DNA from: JBBRYW01 sp038253945
Lineage (GTDB): Bacteria; Actinomycetota; Thermoleophilia; Gaiellales; Gaiellaceae
Length of the DNA stretch: 64,000 nt
Assembly: GCA_038253945.1 (NCBI GenBank)
Contig: JBBSGR010000001.1
Location: 248,001 to 312,000 of the forward strand
Reading direction: 5' to 3'
Notes under the pieces: model-generated
Database searches by the model: none
Told to the model about the DNA's origin: nothing
Seen by the model: only the letters and a program-made list of their open reading frames with translations
Position numbers and translations under genes: made by a program
In this document: in pieces, positions 8,324-17,031 of the stretch
How positions within the stretch are numbered: position 1 is the stretch's first letter
Layout: each line of letters begins with the position of its first letter

Positions 8324-8848
8324 ATGCTCCCGCTCGTGGAGTTCCGCGACGCTGAATTGCTCCTTCGTCCTCCGCAGCTCTCGGACGCGGAAGCGATCGC
8401 GAGTTCCTGTGCTGATCCGGAGATTCCTCGGTTCATCCCGTGGATTCCCTCGCCGTACTCCAGTCGCGATGCGGATCTCTTCATCGAACGCGCCAGCGCG
8501 GCCTGGAGAGAGTCGCGCGAGCGCACGTTCGTGGTCGTCGACGCAGATCGCGACGAGCTCCTGGGTCTAGTGAGCATCCGCCTCGGCGAGGGGGGAACGG
8601 CCGGTTACTGGGTGAAGAAAGAGGCCCGCGGGCGAGGCGTCGCAGCGCGCTCGCTTCGCCGAGTGGTGGAGTGGGCGGAGCAGGAAGGCGTCCGCCACCT
8701 CTGTCTGACGACGCACCCGGCGAATGTCGCGTCACAGTGCGTCGCGGAGAAGGCCGGCTTCATTCGGCGTGGGTTCACGAAGCACGAACCCGCCTTCCAG
8801 GACGGGACGACCGATGCGATCCTCTTCGAGCGTCGCTCATCGAGATAG
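8324..8848 (+). CDS. GNAT family N-acetyltransferase (RimJ/RimL-like)
   Basis: About 174 aa. It opens with the RimJ/RimL-type pattern LLLRPPQLSDAEAIASSCAD, continues with VVDADRDELLGLVSIRL and GYWVKKEARGRGVAARSLRR, where RGRGVAARS is the acetyl-CoA pyrophosphate loop (Q/RxxGxG/A). It ends with NVASQCVAEKAGFIRRGF, the usual beta5-alpha4 block. Members acetylate N-terminal or side-chain amines of proteins or small molecules; the substrate is not predictable. The gene stands alone, divergent from the membrane protein at 8272, with ATG at 8324 as the best start. Confidence 0.85.
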   Translation: MLPLVEFRDAELLLRPPQLSDAEAIASSCADPEIPRFIPWIPSPYSSRDADLFIERASAAWRESRERTFVVVDADRDELLGLVSIRLGEGGTAGYWVKKEARGRGVAARSLRRVVEWAEQEGVRHLCLTTHPANVASQCVAEKAGFIRRGFTKHEPAFQDGTTDAILFERRSSR

Positions 8849-9008
8849 CGGCAGCGGCGACACCTACGTCTCGCTCGCCGGCCGCCAGGCCGATGCCCAT
8901 CGCGTCGGGGCGGTCCGCGCTCTTGCTCGGCCTGTCAGCGATTTGCCTCGCTGTCCGGCTTCTTCGACGCCGCCGCAGCCGTTTCGCCGATCGAAGCGTC
9001 GATGCCTC

Positions 9009-9464
9009 CTAACGCCGGAAGCTCCAGAGCTTGTTCCCGAGAAAGTTCAGGGGGGTGACGAGGACGATCGCAACCGCCTGCGCGAGCAGCTTGCCGAGGC
9101 CGACCGCGACGAGGAGCCGCAGTGCGACGATGTTCGCCGACAGGGCGACGAGCGCGACGACGAGGAATCGCATTCCCTGGTAGGCGACGTGTCCGCGCTC
9201 GCCCCGGAACGTCCAGTGGCGGTTCCATGCGTAGTTGTTCGTTACGGCCACGAGGAACGAGCAGACCGCAGCCGCGAGGTAATGGACGCCGAAGCCCTTG
9301 AAGAGGAGGGCGTAGACGGCGAGGTTGACGAGGTAGCCCACCCCGCCGACGGCGCAGAACTTCGCCAGCTGGATCCAGTTCTGGGGCCTCCGCAGGGCGC
9401 GGCCGGCCCGGCTGCGACCGGGGATGGGCGCCGCGGCGACGGCGTTCGTCGAACTCGGCTCCAT
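9009..9464 (-). CDS. GtrA family membrane protein
   Basis: About 151 aa with four membrane helices after a basic N-terminus. Family marks are FCAVGGVGYLVNLAVYALLF, NNYAWNRHWTFRG after helix 2 and the C-terminal TPLNFLGNKLWSFR. GtrA proteins are thought to flip or hand over polyprenyl-phosphate-linked sugars for cell-surface glycosylation. It sits 27 bases downstream of acyP and may be the last gene of the long minus-strand run. The glycosyltransferase-like genes at 5.2-8.3 kb are a plausible functional setting. The roughly 160 bases between it and the GNAT gene hold nothing I recognise. Confidence 0.85.
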   Translation of the reverse strand: MEPSSTNAVAAAPIPGRSRAGRALRRPQNWIQLAKFCAVGGVGYLVNLAVYALLFKGFGVHYLAAAVCSFLVAVTNNYAWNRHWTFRGERGHVAYQGMRFLVVALVALSANIVALRLLVAVGLGKLLAQAVAIVLVTPLNFLGNKLWSFRR

Positions 9465-9491
9465 GGACGCGGCGAGCCTAGCAGCGGCCCT

Positions 9492-9767
9492 TCAGGAGAC
9501 CGCGAACCCTCGCTCGCCCTGCACCTCCTCGCGCTCGACTCGAATGCCCTCGACATCGGCGCCGCTCGGTCCACGGCGACACCACGCGACCAGTCGCTCC
9601 AACTCGCCCTCGGGCCCTTCGAGGACCGCCTCCACCGTTCCGTCCGGATTGTTCCGGATCCAGCCCGCGATCCCGCTCGACTCCGCCCGAGCGCGCGTCT
9701 CGTCGCGAAAGAACACACCCTGAACTCGGCCCGTGATCCGGACGCGGCGCCGGACACGCCGACTCAC
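9492..9767 (-). CDS. acyP: Acylphosphatase
   Basis: Small cytoplasmic enzyme of 91 aa that hydrolyses the carboxyl-phosphate bond of acyl phosphates. The diagnostic phosphate loop is GRVQGVFFRDET with catalytic Arg21. The second motif GWIRNNPDGTVEAVLEG carries the conserved Asn39. Length is typical. ATG at 9767 overlaps the pcm stop as ATGA, so the two are probably translated together. The C-terminal residues after VEREEV vary in the family. Confidence 0.92.
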   Translation of the reverse strand: MSRRVRRRVRITGRVQGVFFRDETRARAESSGIAGWIRNNPDGTVEAVLEGPEGELERLVAWCRRGPSGADVEGIRVEREEVQGERGFAVS

Positions 9768-10420
9768 GCCGCCTCGAACCCCTCTTCGCCCACGAGCGGC
9801 ACGAAGCGGCAGGGAACCGAGCGGATCACGGCCGGTCCCTCGGGACTCCTCACGACGAGCTGCAGCTCCTGTCCTCGGCGCCCTCCGACCGGAACGACGA
9901 GGCGGCCCGAGGGCCGGAGCTGCTCGTAGAGCGTTCGGGGCAGGTCCGGCGCGGCGGCCGCCACGGCGATCGCGTCGAACGGGGCGTGCTGCGGTAGTCC
10001 GAGCGTTCCGTCTCCGACCTGCACTTGAACCCTCTGGTAGCCGGCGGCGGCGAGGTTGGCTCGAGCGAGCTCGGCGAGCTCGGGGAGGCGCTCGATCGAG
10101 TAGACGTCCGCGTCGAGCTCGGCCAGGACCGCCGCCTGGTAGCCCGAGCCGGCCCCCACGTCGAGCACCCGCTCACCGTCTCGCACCGAGAGCGTCTCGC
10201 AGATGCGGGCGACCATGTAGGGCTGTGAGATCGTCTGTCCCGACCCGATCGGCAGGGCCGCGTCCGCGTAGGCGCGCTCCTGCTCGTCGTGCGGAACGAA
10301 GAGCTCTCGCGGTACTCGCTCCATCGCGGAGAGGACCCGCTCGTCCTCGATGTCTCGCGCGCGGAGCTGAACTGCCACCATCCGCTGTCGCGCGCGGTCG
10401 AAAACGTCGTCAGGCCGCAT
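9764..10420 (-). CDS. pcm: Protein-L-isoaspartate O-methyltransferase
   Basis: Uses S-adenosylmethionine to methylate L-isoaspartyl residues and so starts repair of aged proteins. 218 aa, about the family length. Seen are RVPRELFVPH, GSGQTISQPYMVARICETL (substrate/SAM contact region) and VLDVGAGSGYQAAVLAEL (SAM motif I). LVVPVGGRRGQELQLV is close to the C-terminal family block. It overlaps the upstream hydrolase by 11 bp and acyP by 4 bp, so it is embedded in an operon. Confidence 0.93.
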   Translation of the reverse strand: MRPDDVFDRARQRMVAVQLRARDIEDERVLSAMERVPRELFVPHDEQERAYADAALPIGSGQTISQPYMVARICETLSVRDGERVLDVGAGSGYQAAVLAELDADVYSIERLPELAELARANLAAAGYQRVQVQVGDGTLGLPQHAPFDAIAVAAAAPDLPRTLYEQLRPSGRLVVPVGGRRGQELQLVVRSPEGPAVIRSVPCRFVPLVGEEGFEAA

Positions 10421-11756
10421 GGGCGAGCGGCTTCACGTACGCGGGCGGCTCGACGCCGAAGTGCCGCAGCACGAGCGGCGCGAGGTCCGTGATCGAATCC
10501 ACCTCGCCGGCGAGGCCGACCGTGAGAAGCGGGACCTCCGAATCGCCGGCGGCAAGCGAGCCGTGGCTTCCTCCGCCCGCATGGTGCCCTCCGGCGAGAT
10601 CGAGGTACTCGTCCCCGACCGGCGGCGACACGAGTACCTCCCCCGCATTCGGATTCTGCAGCGCCCCCCACACGCGTGCGAGCGCGTTCGGGTGATCGAG
10701 CACCGACGCGTCGCCGCTTGCGCTCCACCCCTGCCCATCCGGGACGAAGTGAAGCTCGGCGCCGTCACGGCGGGCGACTGCCTCTCCGTCTTCGAGAAAC
10801 AGCACGGCCTCCGCGCCCGGGAACCCGTCGAGCTTCTGGGCAAGCTCGCGCGCGCCGAGCACGCAGCCCGCCAGCCTGTACACCATCCCGGCTCTGTTCG
10901 ACGCGGTCACCAGGACGTCGTCCACGTCGGCGAACGGTTCCTGCAGCCGAACCGAGCGCTCCACGCGGGTCTGGCCGTGGTCGGAGCAGACGACCACGGC
11001 GTAGCGCTCGAGGAACTGCTCCTCACCGCCGGCCGCGGCGATCAGGGCGGCGATGGCACCGTCGACCCGCAGCAGCGCCTCCTCGACGCCGAGCGGCCCC
11101 TGGACGTGTGAAGCGTAGTCCAGATCCGGCAGGTAGTAGACGAGGAAGTCGAAGCCGTCACGCGTTACGAGCCAGCGGCCCACGGCGGATGCGTACGCGT
11201 CGACGCTGCCCGCGGCACGGTTCCGGACCGCGAGGGGGGCACCGGTGCGGCTCGACTCGTAGAGGCTGTAGTAGAAGAAGCGCTGCGGGCCGTAGGCCGG
11301 CCGCACGAAGCCGGGGATCGTCGCCATGTGGGCGGTTCGGCCGCGGTAGCAGGTCATGTTGACGGCCGCGGTTTCGTAGCCGGCGTCCTCCAGCGCCTCG
11401 TAGACCGTGACAGCGTCCTTTGCCAGGTGAAGCTCGTTCATGTTGAAGACTGCGTCCGTCAGGCTCTTTCGGGCGCCGGCGGCAAGAACCGCCCCGAACG
11501 AGGAGCCGTACTCGACGAGCCGGCGCTCGCCGCGGTCGTACCAGACGAGGTGTGGAATGTGGTGAACGTTCGGATACGCGCCGGTGGCGATCGAGGAGAG
11601 GCAGACCGGCGTCAGCGAGGGAAAGGTCGAGACCGCGCGCCGGTAGCGGCCGTTTGCGGCGAGAAAGGAGAGCGACGGCGCCCGCGGGTCGCCGAGCGCG
11701 TTCTCGAGCAGCCCCGGCGTCAGCCCGTCGATGACGATCAGGATCGCCTTCTTCAA
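10410..11756 (-). CDS. Alkaline phosphatase superfamily hydrolase (nucleotide pyrophosphatase/phosphodiesterase-like)
   Basis: 448 aa. The N-terminus ILIVIDGLTPGLLENAL carries the metal-binding Asp, and STFPSLTPVCLSSIATGAYP carries the Thr/Ser nucleophile region typical of NPP and type I phosphodiesterases. Further metal ligands fit LPDLDYASHVQG and VVCSDHGQTRV. No signal peptide is evident, so it may act in the cytoplasm. Members hydrolyse phosphodiesters, phosphonates or nucleotides; the substrate is not clear here. It lies 8 bases downstream of a small membrane protein gene and overlaps pcm. Confidence 0.82.
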   Translation of the reverse strand: MKKAILIVIDGLTPGLLENALGDPRAPSLSFLAANGRYRRAVSTFPSLTPVCLSSIATGAYPNVHHIPHLVWYDRGERRLVEYGSSFGAVLAAGARKSLTDAVFNMNELHLAKDAVTVYEALEDAGYETAAVNMTCYRGRTAHMATIPGFVRPAYGPQRFFYYSLYESSRTGAPLAVRNRAAGSVDAYASAVGRWLVTRDGFDFLVYYLPDLDYASHVQGPLGVEEALLRVDGAIAALIAAAGGEEQFLERYAVVVCSDHGQTRVERSVRLQEPFADVDDVLVTASNRAGMVYRLAGCVLGARELAQKLDGFPGAEAVLFLEDGEAVARRDGAELHFVPDGQGWSASGDASVLDHPNALARVWGALQNPNAGEVLVSPPVGDEYLDLAGGHHAGGGSHGSLAAGDSEVPLLTVGLAGEVDSITDLAPLVLRHFGVEPPAYVKPLAHAA

Positions 11757-11764
11757 CGCGAGCT

Positions 11765-12184
11765 CTAGTCGCGCGCGAGCATGCGCAGCCCGGCGAAGCG
11801 CCGGCCGGCCCGGCGGCGCAGGCGCAGGCCGACCGCCGGAGCCGCGAGCGCCTCGACATAGCCGGCGACGGGCACAAAGGCTGCCGCGGCGACGGCGAGC
11901 GCCCCCAGTCCGATGAGCATGGCGGTTCCCGCCCGCGTGCCCCCGGTGCGCAGCGCACCCCGGGTCAGCTGGGCGCTGCCGAACGCGCCGGCCAGGCCGC
12001 CGAGACCTCCCGCCACGACCTCGTCCCAGTTGTCGATCACGAGGCCGAGTGCCGCACCGCCTAGCACGGCGAGCACGATCGCCCCGAGCAGGCCGCTCCG
12101 CGAGGCGCCGAGAACGCCGGTGAAAGCGACACCGAGAGCCACGCCGAGACCGAGGCAGACGCCGACCCAGTACCAGTCACCCAT
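11765..12184 (-). CDS. Small membrane protein of unknown function
   Basis: 139 aa with Gly/Ala-rich hydrophobic segments: roughly residues 5-27, 33-50, 55-70 and 88-110. It ends in a strongly basic tail (LRLRRRAGRRFAGLRM). The central motif IDNWDEVVAGGLGGLAGAFG has an acidic pair between helices. I do not recognise a family. It is placed between the E2 gene (10 bases upstream) and the phosphodiesterase (8 bases downstream), so it is part of the run. Confidence 0.6.
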   Translation of the reverse strand: MGDWYWVGVCLGLGVALGVAFTGVLGASRSGLLGAIVLAVLGGAALGLVIDNWDEVVAGGLGGLAGAFGSAQLTRGALRTGGTRAGTAMLIGLGALAVAAAAFVPVAGYVEALAAPAVGLRLRRRAGRRFAGLRMLARD

Positions 12185-12194
12185 CGCGTGAAGT

Positions 12195-13307
12195 CTAGGT
12201 GCCCGCGTGCTCCAGCCGCTCGATCACGTCGAGCAGGAAGGCACTGGCGCGGGCACCGTCGACCACGCGGTGGTCGAACGTACACGAGAGCCAGCCGATC
12301 TTGCGGACGACGATCTCCCCTGCGCGGACCACCGGACGTTCCCCGATCCTGTGGAGGCCGAGGATTGCCACCTCTGGATAGTTCACGAGCGGCGTCGCGA
12401 AGAGCCCACCGAGCTTGCCCGCACTCGTGACCGTGAAGGTCGAGCCGCGCAGCTCCTCCCGCTCGAGAGTGCCGCCGCTCGCGGCCTCCGCCAGGCGCCG
12501 TGCCTCGCTCTCGAGCTCGCCGAGCGACATCTCGTCCGCACCCTTGAGCACCGGGACGACGAGCCCATCGGCCGTCTGCACGGCGAGGCCGAGGTCGTAG
12601 CGCTGCCAGAAGACGATCTCGTCGCCCTCGAGCGTGGCGTTCAGCTCGGGGAATGCCTGGAGGCTGCTCGCGACGGCTTCGAGCAGGTAGGGAAGGTATG
12701 CCCTCTCGCCGCGTGTCTCGTCAAGCGCGGTGAAATCGCACTCCTCCACCACCGTGACCGCGGGAACCTCGCGGTGAGAGGTCGTCAGGTGCTCGGCGAT
12801 CAGCCTGCGAACGCCGCGAAGCGGCTCCCGCCTCGCGTCCTCGATCGGCTGGGGTGCGGCGTTCGAGCGGACGTCTCGCTCGGTGATCTGCCCCTGTGGA
12901 CCGGTGCCGGCGAGCCCGGCAAGGTCGACGCCGAGCTCCTGGGCCATCCGGCGAACGAGCGGGGTGGCGCGCACCCTCGCGCCTGGGGGCGGCGCGAACA
13001 CGGGCGGCGCCGAGGCCGCCTGCTGCTGCGCCGGCTCTGCGCGCTCCGGCTCCTCGGCTGGCTCGGCGTCGTCCCCGCCGATGACGACGAGGACGGTGCC
13101 GACGGCGGCGACCTCACCCTCGGCGACGAGAATGCTCGAGACGGTGCCGGCGGCCGGCGACGGGATCTCGACCGTCGTCTTGTCGGTCTGGATCTCGACG
13201 AGCGGGTCGTCCTCGGCCACCTCCTGTCCCTCGGACACGAGCCAGCGGGCGACCTCTCCCTCGGTCAGCCCCTCGCCGAGGTCCGGAAGCTTGAGCTCGT
13301 AGGCCAT
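12195..13307 (-). CDS. 2-oxoacid dehydrogenase E2 (dihydrolipoamide acyltransferase), first complex
   Basis: Core subunit that passes the acyl group from E1 to CoA; 370 aa. One lipoyl domain covers about residues 1-78, with the lipoylated Lys43 in QTDKTTVEIPSP. An acidic/Ala/Pro linker follows, then the peripheral subunit-binding domain near 110-145 (LVRRMAQELGVDLAGLAGTG). The acyltransferase domain ends with CTFDHRVVDGARASAF, the HxxxDG active site. The single lipoyl domain and compact catalytic domain fit the branched-chain type. It is downstream of E1alpha, E1beta and the acetamidase-like gene. Confidence 0.9.
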   Translation of the reverse strand: MAYELKLPDLGEGLTEGEVARWLVSEGQEVAEDDPLVEIQTDKTTVEIPSPAAGTVSSILVAEGEVAAVGTVLVVIGGDDAEPAEEPERAEPAQQQAASAPPVFAPPPGARVRATPLVRRMAQELGVDLAGLAGTGPQGQITERDVRSNAAPQPIEDARREPLRGVRRLIAEHLTTSHREVPAVTVVEECDFTALDETRGERAYLPYLLEAVASSLQAFPELNATLEGDEIVFWQRYDLGLAVQTADGLVVPVLKGADEMSLGELESEARRLAEAASGGTLEREELRGSTFTVTSAGKLGGLFATPLVNYPEVAILGLHRIGERPVVRAGEIVVRKIGWLSCTFDHRVVDGARASAFLLDVIERLEHAGT

Positions 13308-13309
13308 CG

Positions 13310-14185
13310 TCAGATTCTCTCGAACTGAATCGCATCGTGCCGGAGCACCGCGTGCACGCCCTTGACCTCGTTGACGAGCTGGGTCACGCGCAGGTCGACG
13401 ACCACGCTCGCGAGGGCGAGGGCTTCGCGTCGCTCGAGCCCGAGCTCACGCCCCATCAGCTCGAGCATTGCCTCGCTCGCAATGGCCGCCGCCTCATCGA
13501 GGTCCTCGTGCAGGCCGAAGGCGATCCAGGCGTGGGGCGTCCAGGCAACGGGCGCCCGCAGAGGCATGTCTGGACGGACGTCGAGCGTGAGCTCGGCACG
13601 TTGGAGCGGGCATTCGATCGCGGTGCCGCACACCTCCCCGTCGCCCTGGCGCGCGTGTCCGTCACCAGCCGAGAAGAGCGCCCCGGCGAGGGGGATCGGC
13701 AGAAACAGGGTCGTTCCGACGACGAGCTCGGTGCAGTCGAGGTTCCCTCCCCATCGCCGCGGCGGCGTGGTCGAGTAGACGCCGGGCTCCGGAGGCGGCA
13801 TTCCCAGCACACCGAGGAACGGAGCGAGCTCGACGGTTCGATCCGAACCGGTGCAGCCGGTGCCTGCGTCTGGATCAAGCCTCCACAGATACGTCTCCTC
13901 CTCGGCGACCGTAACGCCCCAGCTATCGACGCGGAGCGCATCGATCCTCACGGCGAGTGTGTCGCCCGCGCGCGAGCCGCGCACCTCGATTGGCCCGACG
14001 AGCGCGTGACCCTCGTCGAGGTCAGGATCTCGCGGTTGGAACTCCTCTCCGGCAGCCGTGTACCAGCCGGCGTTCAGCGTCCCGAACATCACGGAGTCAC
14101 CGGGATCGATCGTGAGAATGGGCGGCAGGTCGCGCGAGAAGTGACCGTGCAGCGTTTCCCGCTCGAGCGGGATCTCGTGGATCAT
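13310..14185 (-). CDS. Acetamidase/formamidase family protein
   Basis: 291 aa, near the family norm of about 300. Recognisable blocks are GDSVMFGTLNAGWY, GHALVGPIEVRGSRAGDTLAV, RRWGGNLDCTELVVGTTLF, PLAGALFSAGDGHARQGDGE and VCGTAIECPLQR. FmdA-family enzymes cleave formamide, acetamide or related amides to the acid and ammonia with a zinc site. Its place is unusual: the gene lies between E1beta and E2 of a 2-oxoacid dehydrogenase set, separated by only 9 and 2 bases. It may feed or clear a small amide from amino-acid catabolism; that is inference. Confidence 0.85.
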   Translation of the reverse strand: MIHEIPLERETLHGHFSRDLPPILTIDPGDSVMFGTLNAGWYTAAGEEFQPRDPDLDEGHALVGPIEVRGSRAGDTLAVRIDALRVDSWGVTVAEEETYLWRLDPDAGTGCTGSDRTVELAPFLGVLGMPPPEPGVYSTTPPRRWGGNLDCTELVVGTTLFLPIPLAGALFSAGDGHARQGDGEVCGTAIECPLQRAELTLDVRPDMPLRAPVAWTPHAWIAFGLHEDLDEAAAIASEAMLELMGRELGLERREALALASVVVDLRVTQLVNEVKGVHAVLRHDAIQFERI

Positions 14186-14194
14186 CGAGGCAGA

Positions 14195-15169
14195 CTAGAA
14201 CTCGAGCAGTTTTCGGGCGGCAGCCACGACCCGCTCGACCGACGGCATGTAGGCGTCCTCGATCTGCCAGTACGGGTAGGGGACGTCGTAGCCCGTCACG
14301 CGGAGCACGGGCCCGCGCAGGTCGAGGATCGCCTTCTCGGCCAGGATCGCGGCGAGCTCGGCAGCGTACCCGCACGTCCGCGGGGCCTCCTGGACGATCA
14401 CGACGCGGCCGGTCTTTCCCGCCGACGCCAGGAGGGCGTCCTCGTCGAGCGGCTTCAGCGTGCGAACGTCGAGCACCTCGACGCTCGCCTCGTCTGCGAG
14501 CGCGTCGGCCGTGCGCTCGGCGAGCGGAATCATCGAGCCGTAGCCGACGATTGTCAGGTCGGACCCCTCGCGCGCGATCCGCGCTTTGCCGAGCGGGACG
14601 ACGTAGTCCCCGTCGGGCACCTCTCCTCGCATCGTCCGGTAGTGGAGCTTCGGCTCGAAGACGACCACGGGGTCGGGATCGCGGATCGCGGCGGCGAGCA
14701 GGCCCTTCGCATCCGCCGGGCTCGAGGGGATGGCGACCTTGACCCCCGGCGTGTGGACGTAGTAGGCCTCGGGCGAGTCGTCGTGCAGCTCCGGCGCACG
14801 CACCCCGCCGCCGTAGGGCATCCGGACCGTGAGCGGGAACTCCATCCGGCCGCCTGTCCGCCAGCGGTACCGCCCCACGTGCGTGATCAGCTGGTCCAGC
14901 GAGGGGTAGCTGAAGGCGTCGTACTGCATCTCGCAGACTGGGCGCCAGCCGGCCATGCACAGCCCGACGGCCGTGCCCATGATTCCGGCCTCGGCGAGCG
15001 GCGTGTCGACGCAGCGGTCGGGGCCGAAGCGGTCGCGCAGGCCCGCAGTCGCACGGAAGACGCCGCCCGCGCGGCCGACGTCCTCGCCGATGATCATGAC
15101 GGAGTCATCGCGCTCGAGCTCGACGTGAAAGCAGTCGTTGATCGCCTCGACGAGGGTTCGCTCGCTCAC
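14195..15169 (-). CDS. 2-oxoacid dehydrogenase E1 beta subunit, first complex
   Basis: Thiamine-diphosphate-dependent E1 beta subunit, 324 aa. Family blocks are IIGEDVGRAGGVFRATAGL, VDTPLAEAGIMGTAVGLCM, EMQYDAFSYPSLDQLITHVG, and RMPYGGGVRAPELHDDSPEA. The C-terminal transketolase-like domain includes LDVRTLKPLDEDALLAS and VIVQEAPRTCGYAAELAA. GTG at 15169 overlaps the E1alpha stop (GTGA), so stoichiometric translation is likely. Sequence style fits branched-chain 2-oxoacid dehydrogenase. Confidence 0.92.
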   Translation of the reverse strand: MSERTLVEAINDCFHVELERDDSVMIIGEDVGRAGGVFRATAGLRDRFGPDRCVDTPLAEAGIMGTAVGLCMAGWRPVCEMQYDAFSYPSLDQLITHVGRYRWRTGGRMEFPLTVRMPYGGGVRAPELHDDSPEAYYVHTPGVKVAIPSSPADAKGLLAAAIRDPDPVVVFEPKLHYRTMRGEVPDGDYVVPLGKARIAREGSDLTIVGYGSMIPLAERTADALADEASVEVLDVRTLKPLDEDALLASAGKTGRVVIVQEAPRTCGYAAELAAILAEKAILDLRGPVLRVTGYDVPYPYWQIEDAYMPSVERVVAAARKLLEF

Positions 15170-16233
15170 CGACCGAGAATCCTTCGTAGCTCGGCGAGGT
15201 CGCCGGCGAACGAGGCCGGCGGATCGACGTAGGCGTGCTCGAAGAGCAGAGACACGTCGGCGGCTGGCTCCGCCTCGGCGTGGGCGATCGCCTCGCGCAT
15301 GACTTGGACGGCCTCCGCGCGGATCGAGGCGGCCAGCTCGTCGGTCAAGAGGCCGGCGCGGCGAAGGTAGCGCTCGTAGCGACCGACGCACTCGCGCCGC
15401 CTCTCCTCCTCTACTCGCTCATGGTCGATGTAGGCGCTCGGGTCGTCGGCTGTCGCGTGCGGCGCGACACGGTAGGAGACCGCCTCGATGAACGTCGGCC
15501 CGTCGCCGGCCCGGGCCCGCGCGACGGCATCACGCGTCACCTCGTACACGGCGAGCACGTCGCCGCCGTCGACGCGAACGCCGGGAATGCCGTAGCCGAC
15601 CGCCTTGTCGGCGAGAGTCTCGGCCCTCGTCTGCGCCTCGACGGGCGTGGAGATCGCCCAGCCGTTGTTGTTGCAGAAGAGGACGAGCGGGGCCCTCATC
15701 ACAGCGGCGAAGTTCGCACCTTCGTGGAAGGCGCCCTCGGACGTCGCGCCGTCGCCGAAGTACGCGATCGCGCACGACGTCTCGCCGCGAAGCTTCTTCC
15801 CCCACGCGAGCCCCGCCGCGTGCGGCACATGTGTGGCGATCGGGACGCAGATCGAGGCCACGTTGTAGTCGGCCGGGTTCCACCAGCCGGCCGGGTGGCC
15901 GCGCCACCAGGAGAGGACCGTCGAGGCCGGCATGCCGCGCAGGAGCCCGATCGCGGACTCGCGGTAGCTCGGGAAGATCCAGTCGTCGTCGTCGAGGGCG
16001 TAGGCGGACCCCGCCTGCATCGCCTCGTGGTTCCAGAAAATCGCGTAGGTGCCGATGCGGCCCTGCCGGTGGTAGACGACCGACCGCTCGTCGTAGGTCC
16101 GCAGCAGGACGAGCGAGCGGTAGAGCTCGATCAGATCGTGGTCTGCGAGTCCCTCGACCTCGCCATCGGGCACGAGCTCACCGTCGCCGATCACCCGCCG
16201 GAGGTCGCGCTCTGCAGGGAGAACCTGCGCCAT
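15166..16233 (-). CDS. 2-oxoacid dehydrogenase E1 alpha subunit, first complex (probable branched-chain type)
   Basis: Decarboxylating subunit, 355 aa. The ThDP/Mg motif is GDGATSEGAFHEGANFAAV ending in CNNNGWAIS. VSYRVAPHATADDPSAY is the phosphorylation-loop region in the form seen in branched-chain enzymes. HEAMQAGSAYAL and FPSYRESAIGLLRGM are early family blocks. It is the first gene of the run that goes E1alpha, E1beta, acetamidase-like, E2. No E3 gene is nearby, so dihydrolipoamide dehydrogenase must come from elsewhere. Confidence 0.9.
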   Translation of the reverse strand: MAQVLPAERDLRRVIGDGELVPDGEVEGLADHDLIELYRSLVLLRTYDERSVVYHRQGRIGTYAIFWNHEAMQAGSAYALDDDDWIFPSYRESAIGLLRGMPASTVLSWWRGHPAGWWNPADYNVASICVPIATHVPHAAGLAWGKKLRGETSCAIAYFGDGATSEGAFHEGANFAAVMRAPLVLFCNNNGWAISTPVEAQTRAETLADKAVGYGIPGVRVDGGDVLAVYEVTRDAVARARAGDGPTFIEAVSYRVAPHATADDPSAYIDHERVEEERRRECVGRYERYLRRAGLLTDELAASIRAEAVQVMREAIAHAEAEPAADVSLLFEHAYVDPPASFAGDLAELRRILGR

Positions 16234-16278
16234 TGCAGGCGAGCCTACCGCACGCAGATCGTCGGAACGGGAGAGTCG

Positions 16279-17031
16279 CTAGGGCGACGAGTGATCGCGC
16301 ACGAAGGACGTCACGAGGTCGGCCACCGCGGTGCTCGCCAACATTCGTGTCCCGTGATTACCACCCGGCAGGACTTCCACGCGCTTGTCCTTGCTCGCGG
16401 TTGCGGCAAAGAGAGCCTGCGCCTCCGACGGGTAGTCGACGTCGGCCTCCTCCGCCACGAACAGCGCCGGCACCTGCAGTCGTCGCGCCGCCGCTGCGGC
16501 GTCGAGCCGGACGAAGGTGCGCGCGCCCGATAGCGCGACGACCCCCGAGACCGCCGGCTTGATCGACGCCGCGGCTACCACCGAAGCCGTCGCTCCCATC
16601 GACGCTCCGGCGAGGACGACGCTCGTGGCACCACGCCGGCGCAGCTCGCGCACGGCGGCCGCGATGTCGGCGGTGAGATTCAGGCTCTTCGGATAGTGCG
16701 GCTTTGCCGAGAGGCCGGCCCCCCGAAAATCGAAGGCAAGCGCCTCGAATCCCTGTGCGCTGAGCCTCCGCGCGTACGGCGCCCAGTTGCAGAGGCTCCC
16801 TTCGCTCTCGTGTGCGAGCACGGCCCCGCGCCGCCCCGTGCCGAAGGTGACGCCCGCGAGCCGGACGCCGTCCTTCGTCCGCATGCTCACGATCCTGGCG
16901 TGGTCGGCCTTTCGGACGCAGCCGTGCCAGGGATACCTCGTGTCCGTAGAGCTTGCTCGGTCGGCCGCCGCTGCCGGCAGCACGAGGACAAACGCCAGCA
17001 CGACGGCTCCTCTTGCGCGCCAGCTGGTCAT
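16279..17031 (-). CDS. Secreted alpha/beta hydrolase
   Basis: About 250 aa. A signal peptide (SWRARGAVVLAFVLVLPAAAA) precedes a compact hydrolase domain. The nucleophile elbow is LAGASMGATASVVA (GxSxG, Ser), the acid is likely Asp in EEADVDYPSEA, and the base is His in PGGNHGTRML. AFDFRGAGLSAKP is the oxyanion-side loop. The substrate is unknown; dienelactone hydrolase-like or esterase activity is plausible. ATG at 17031 overlaps the PadR stop (ATGA), so the regulator probably controls its own hydrolase. Confidence 0.82.
   Translation of the reverse strand: MTSWRARGAVVLAFVLVLPAAAADRASSTDTRYPWHGCVRKADHARIVSMRTKDGVRLAGVTFGTGRRGAVLAHESEGSLCNWAPYARRLSAQGFEALAFDFRGAGLSAKPHYPKSLNLTADIAAAVRELRRRGATSVVLAGASMGATASVVAAASIKPAVSGVVALSGARTFVRLDAAAAARRLQVPALFVAEEADVDYPSEAQALFAATASKDKRVEVLPGGNHGTRMLASTAVADLVTSFVRDHSSP

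Noticed and set aside
8321..8326. CATATG palindrome as a shared divergent start for the membrane protein and GNAT genes
   Set aside because: The membrane protein has a clean signal peptide from 8272; the upstream ATG would add unneeded hydrophilic residues.
13337..15232. Long plus-strand open frame opposite the E2/amidase/E1 genes
   Set aside because: The opposite strand encodes well-recognised enzymes over the whole length; the plus frame has the Arg/Pro/Asp bias of a GC-rich shadow.
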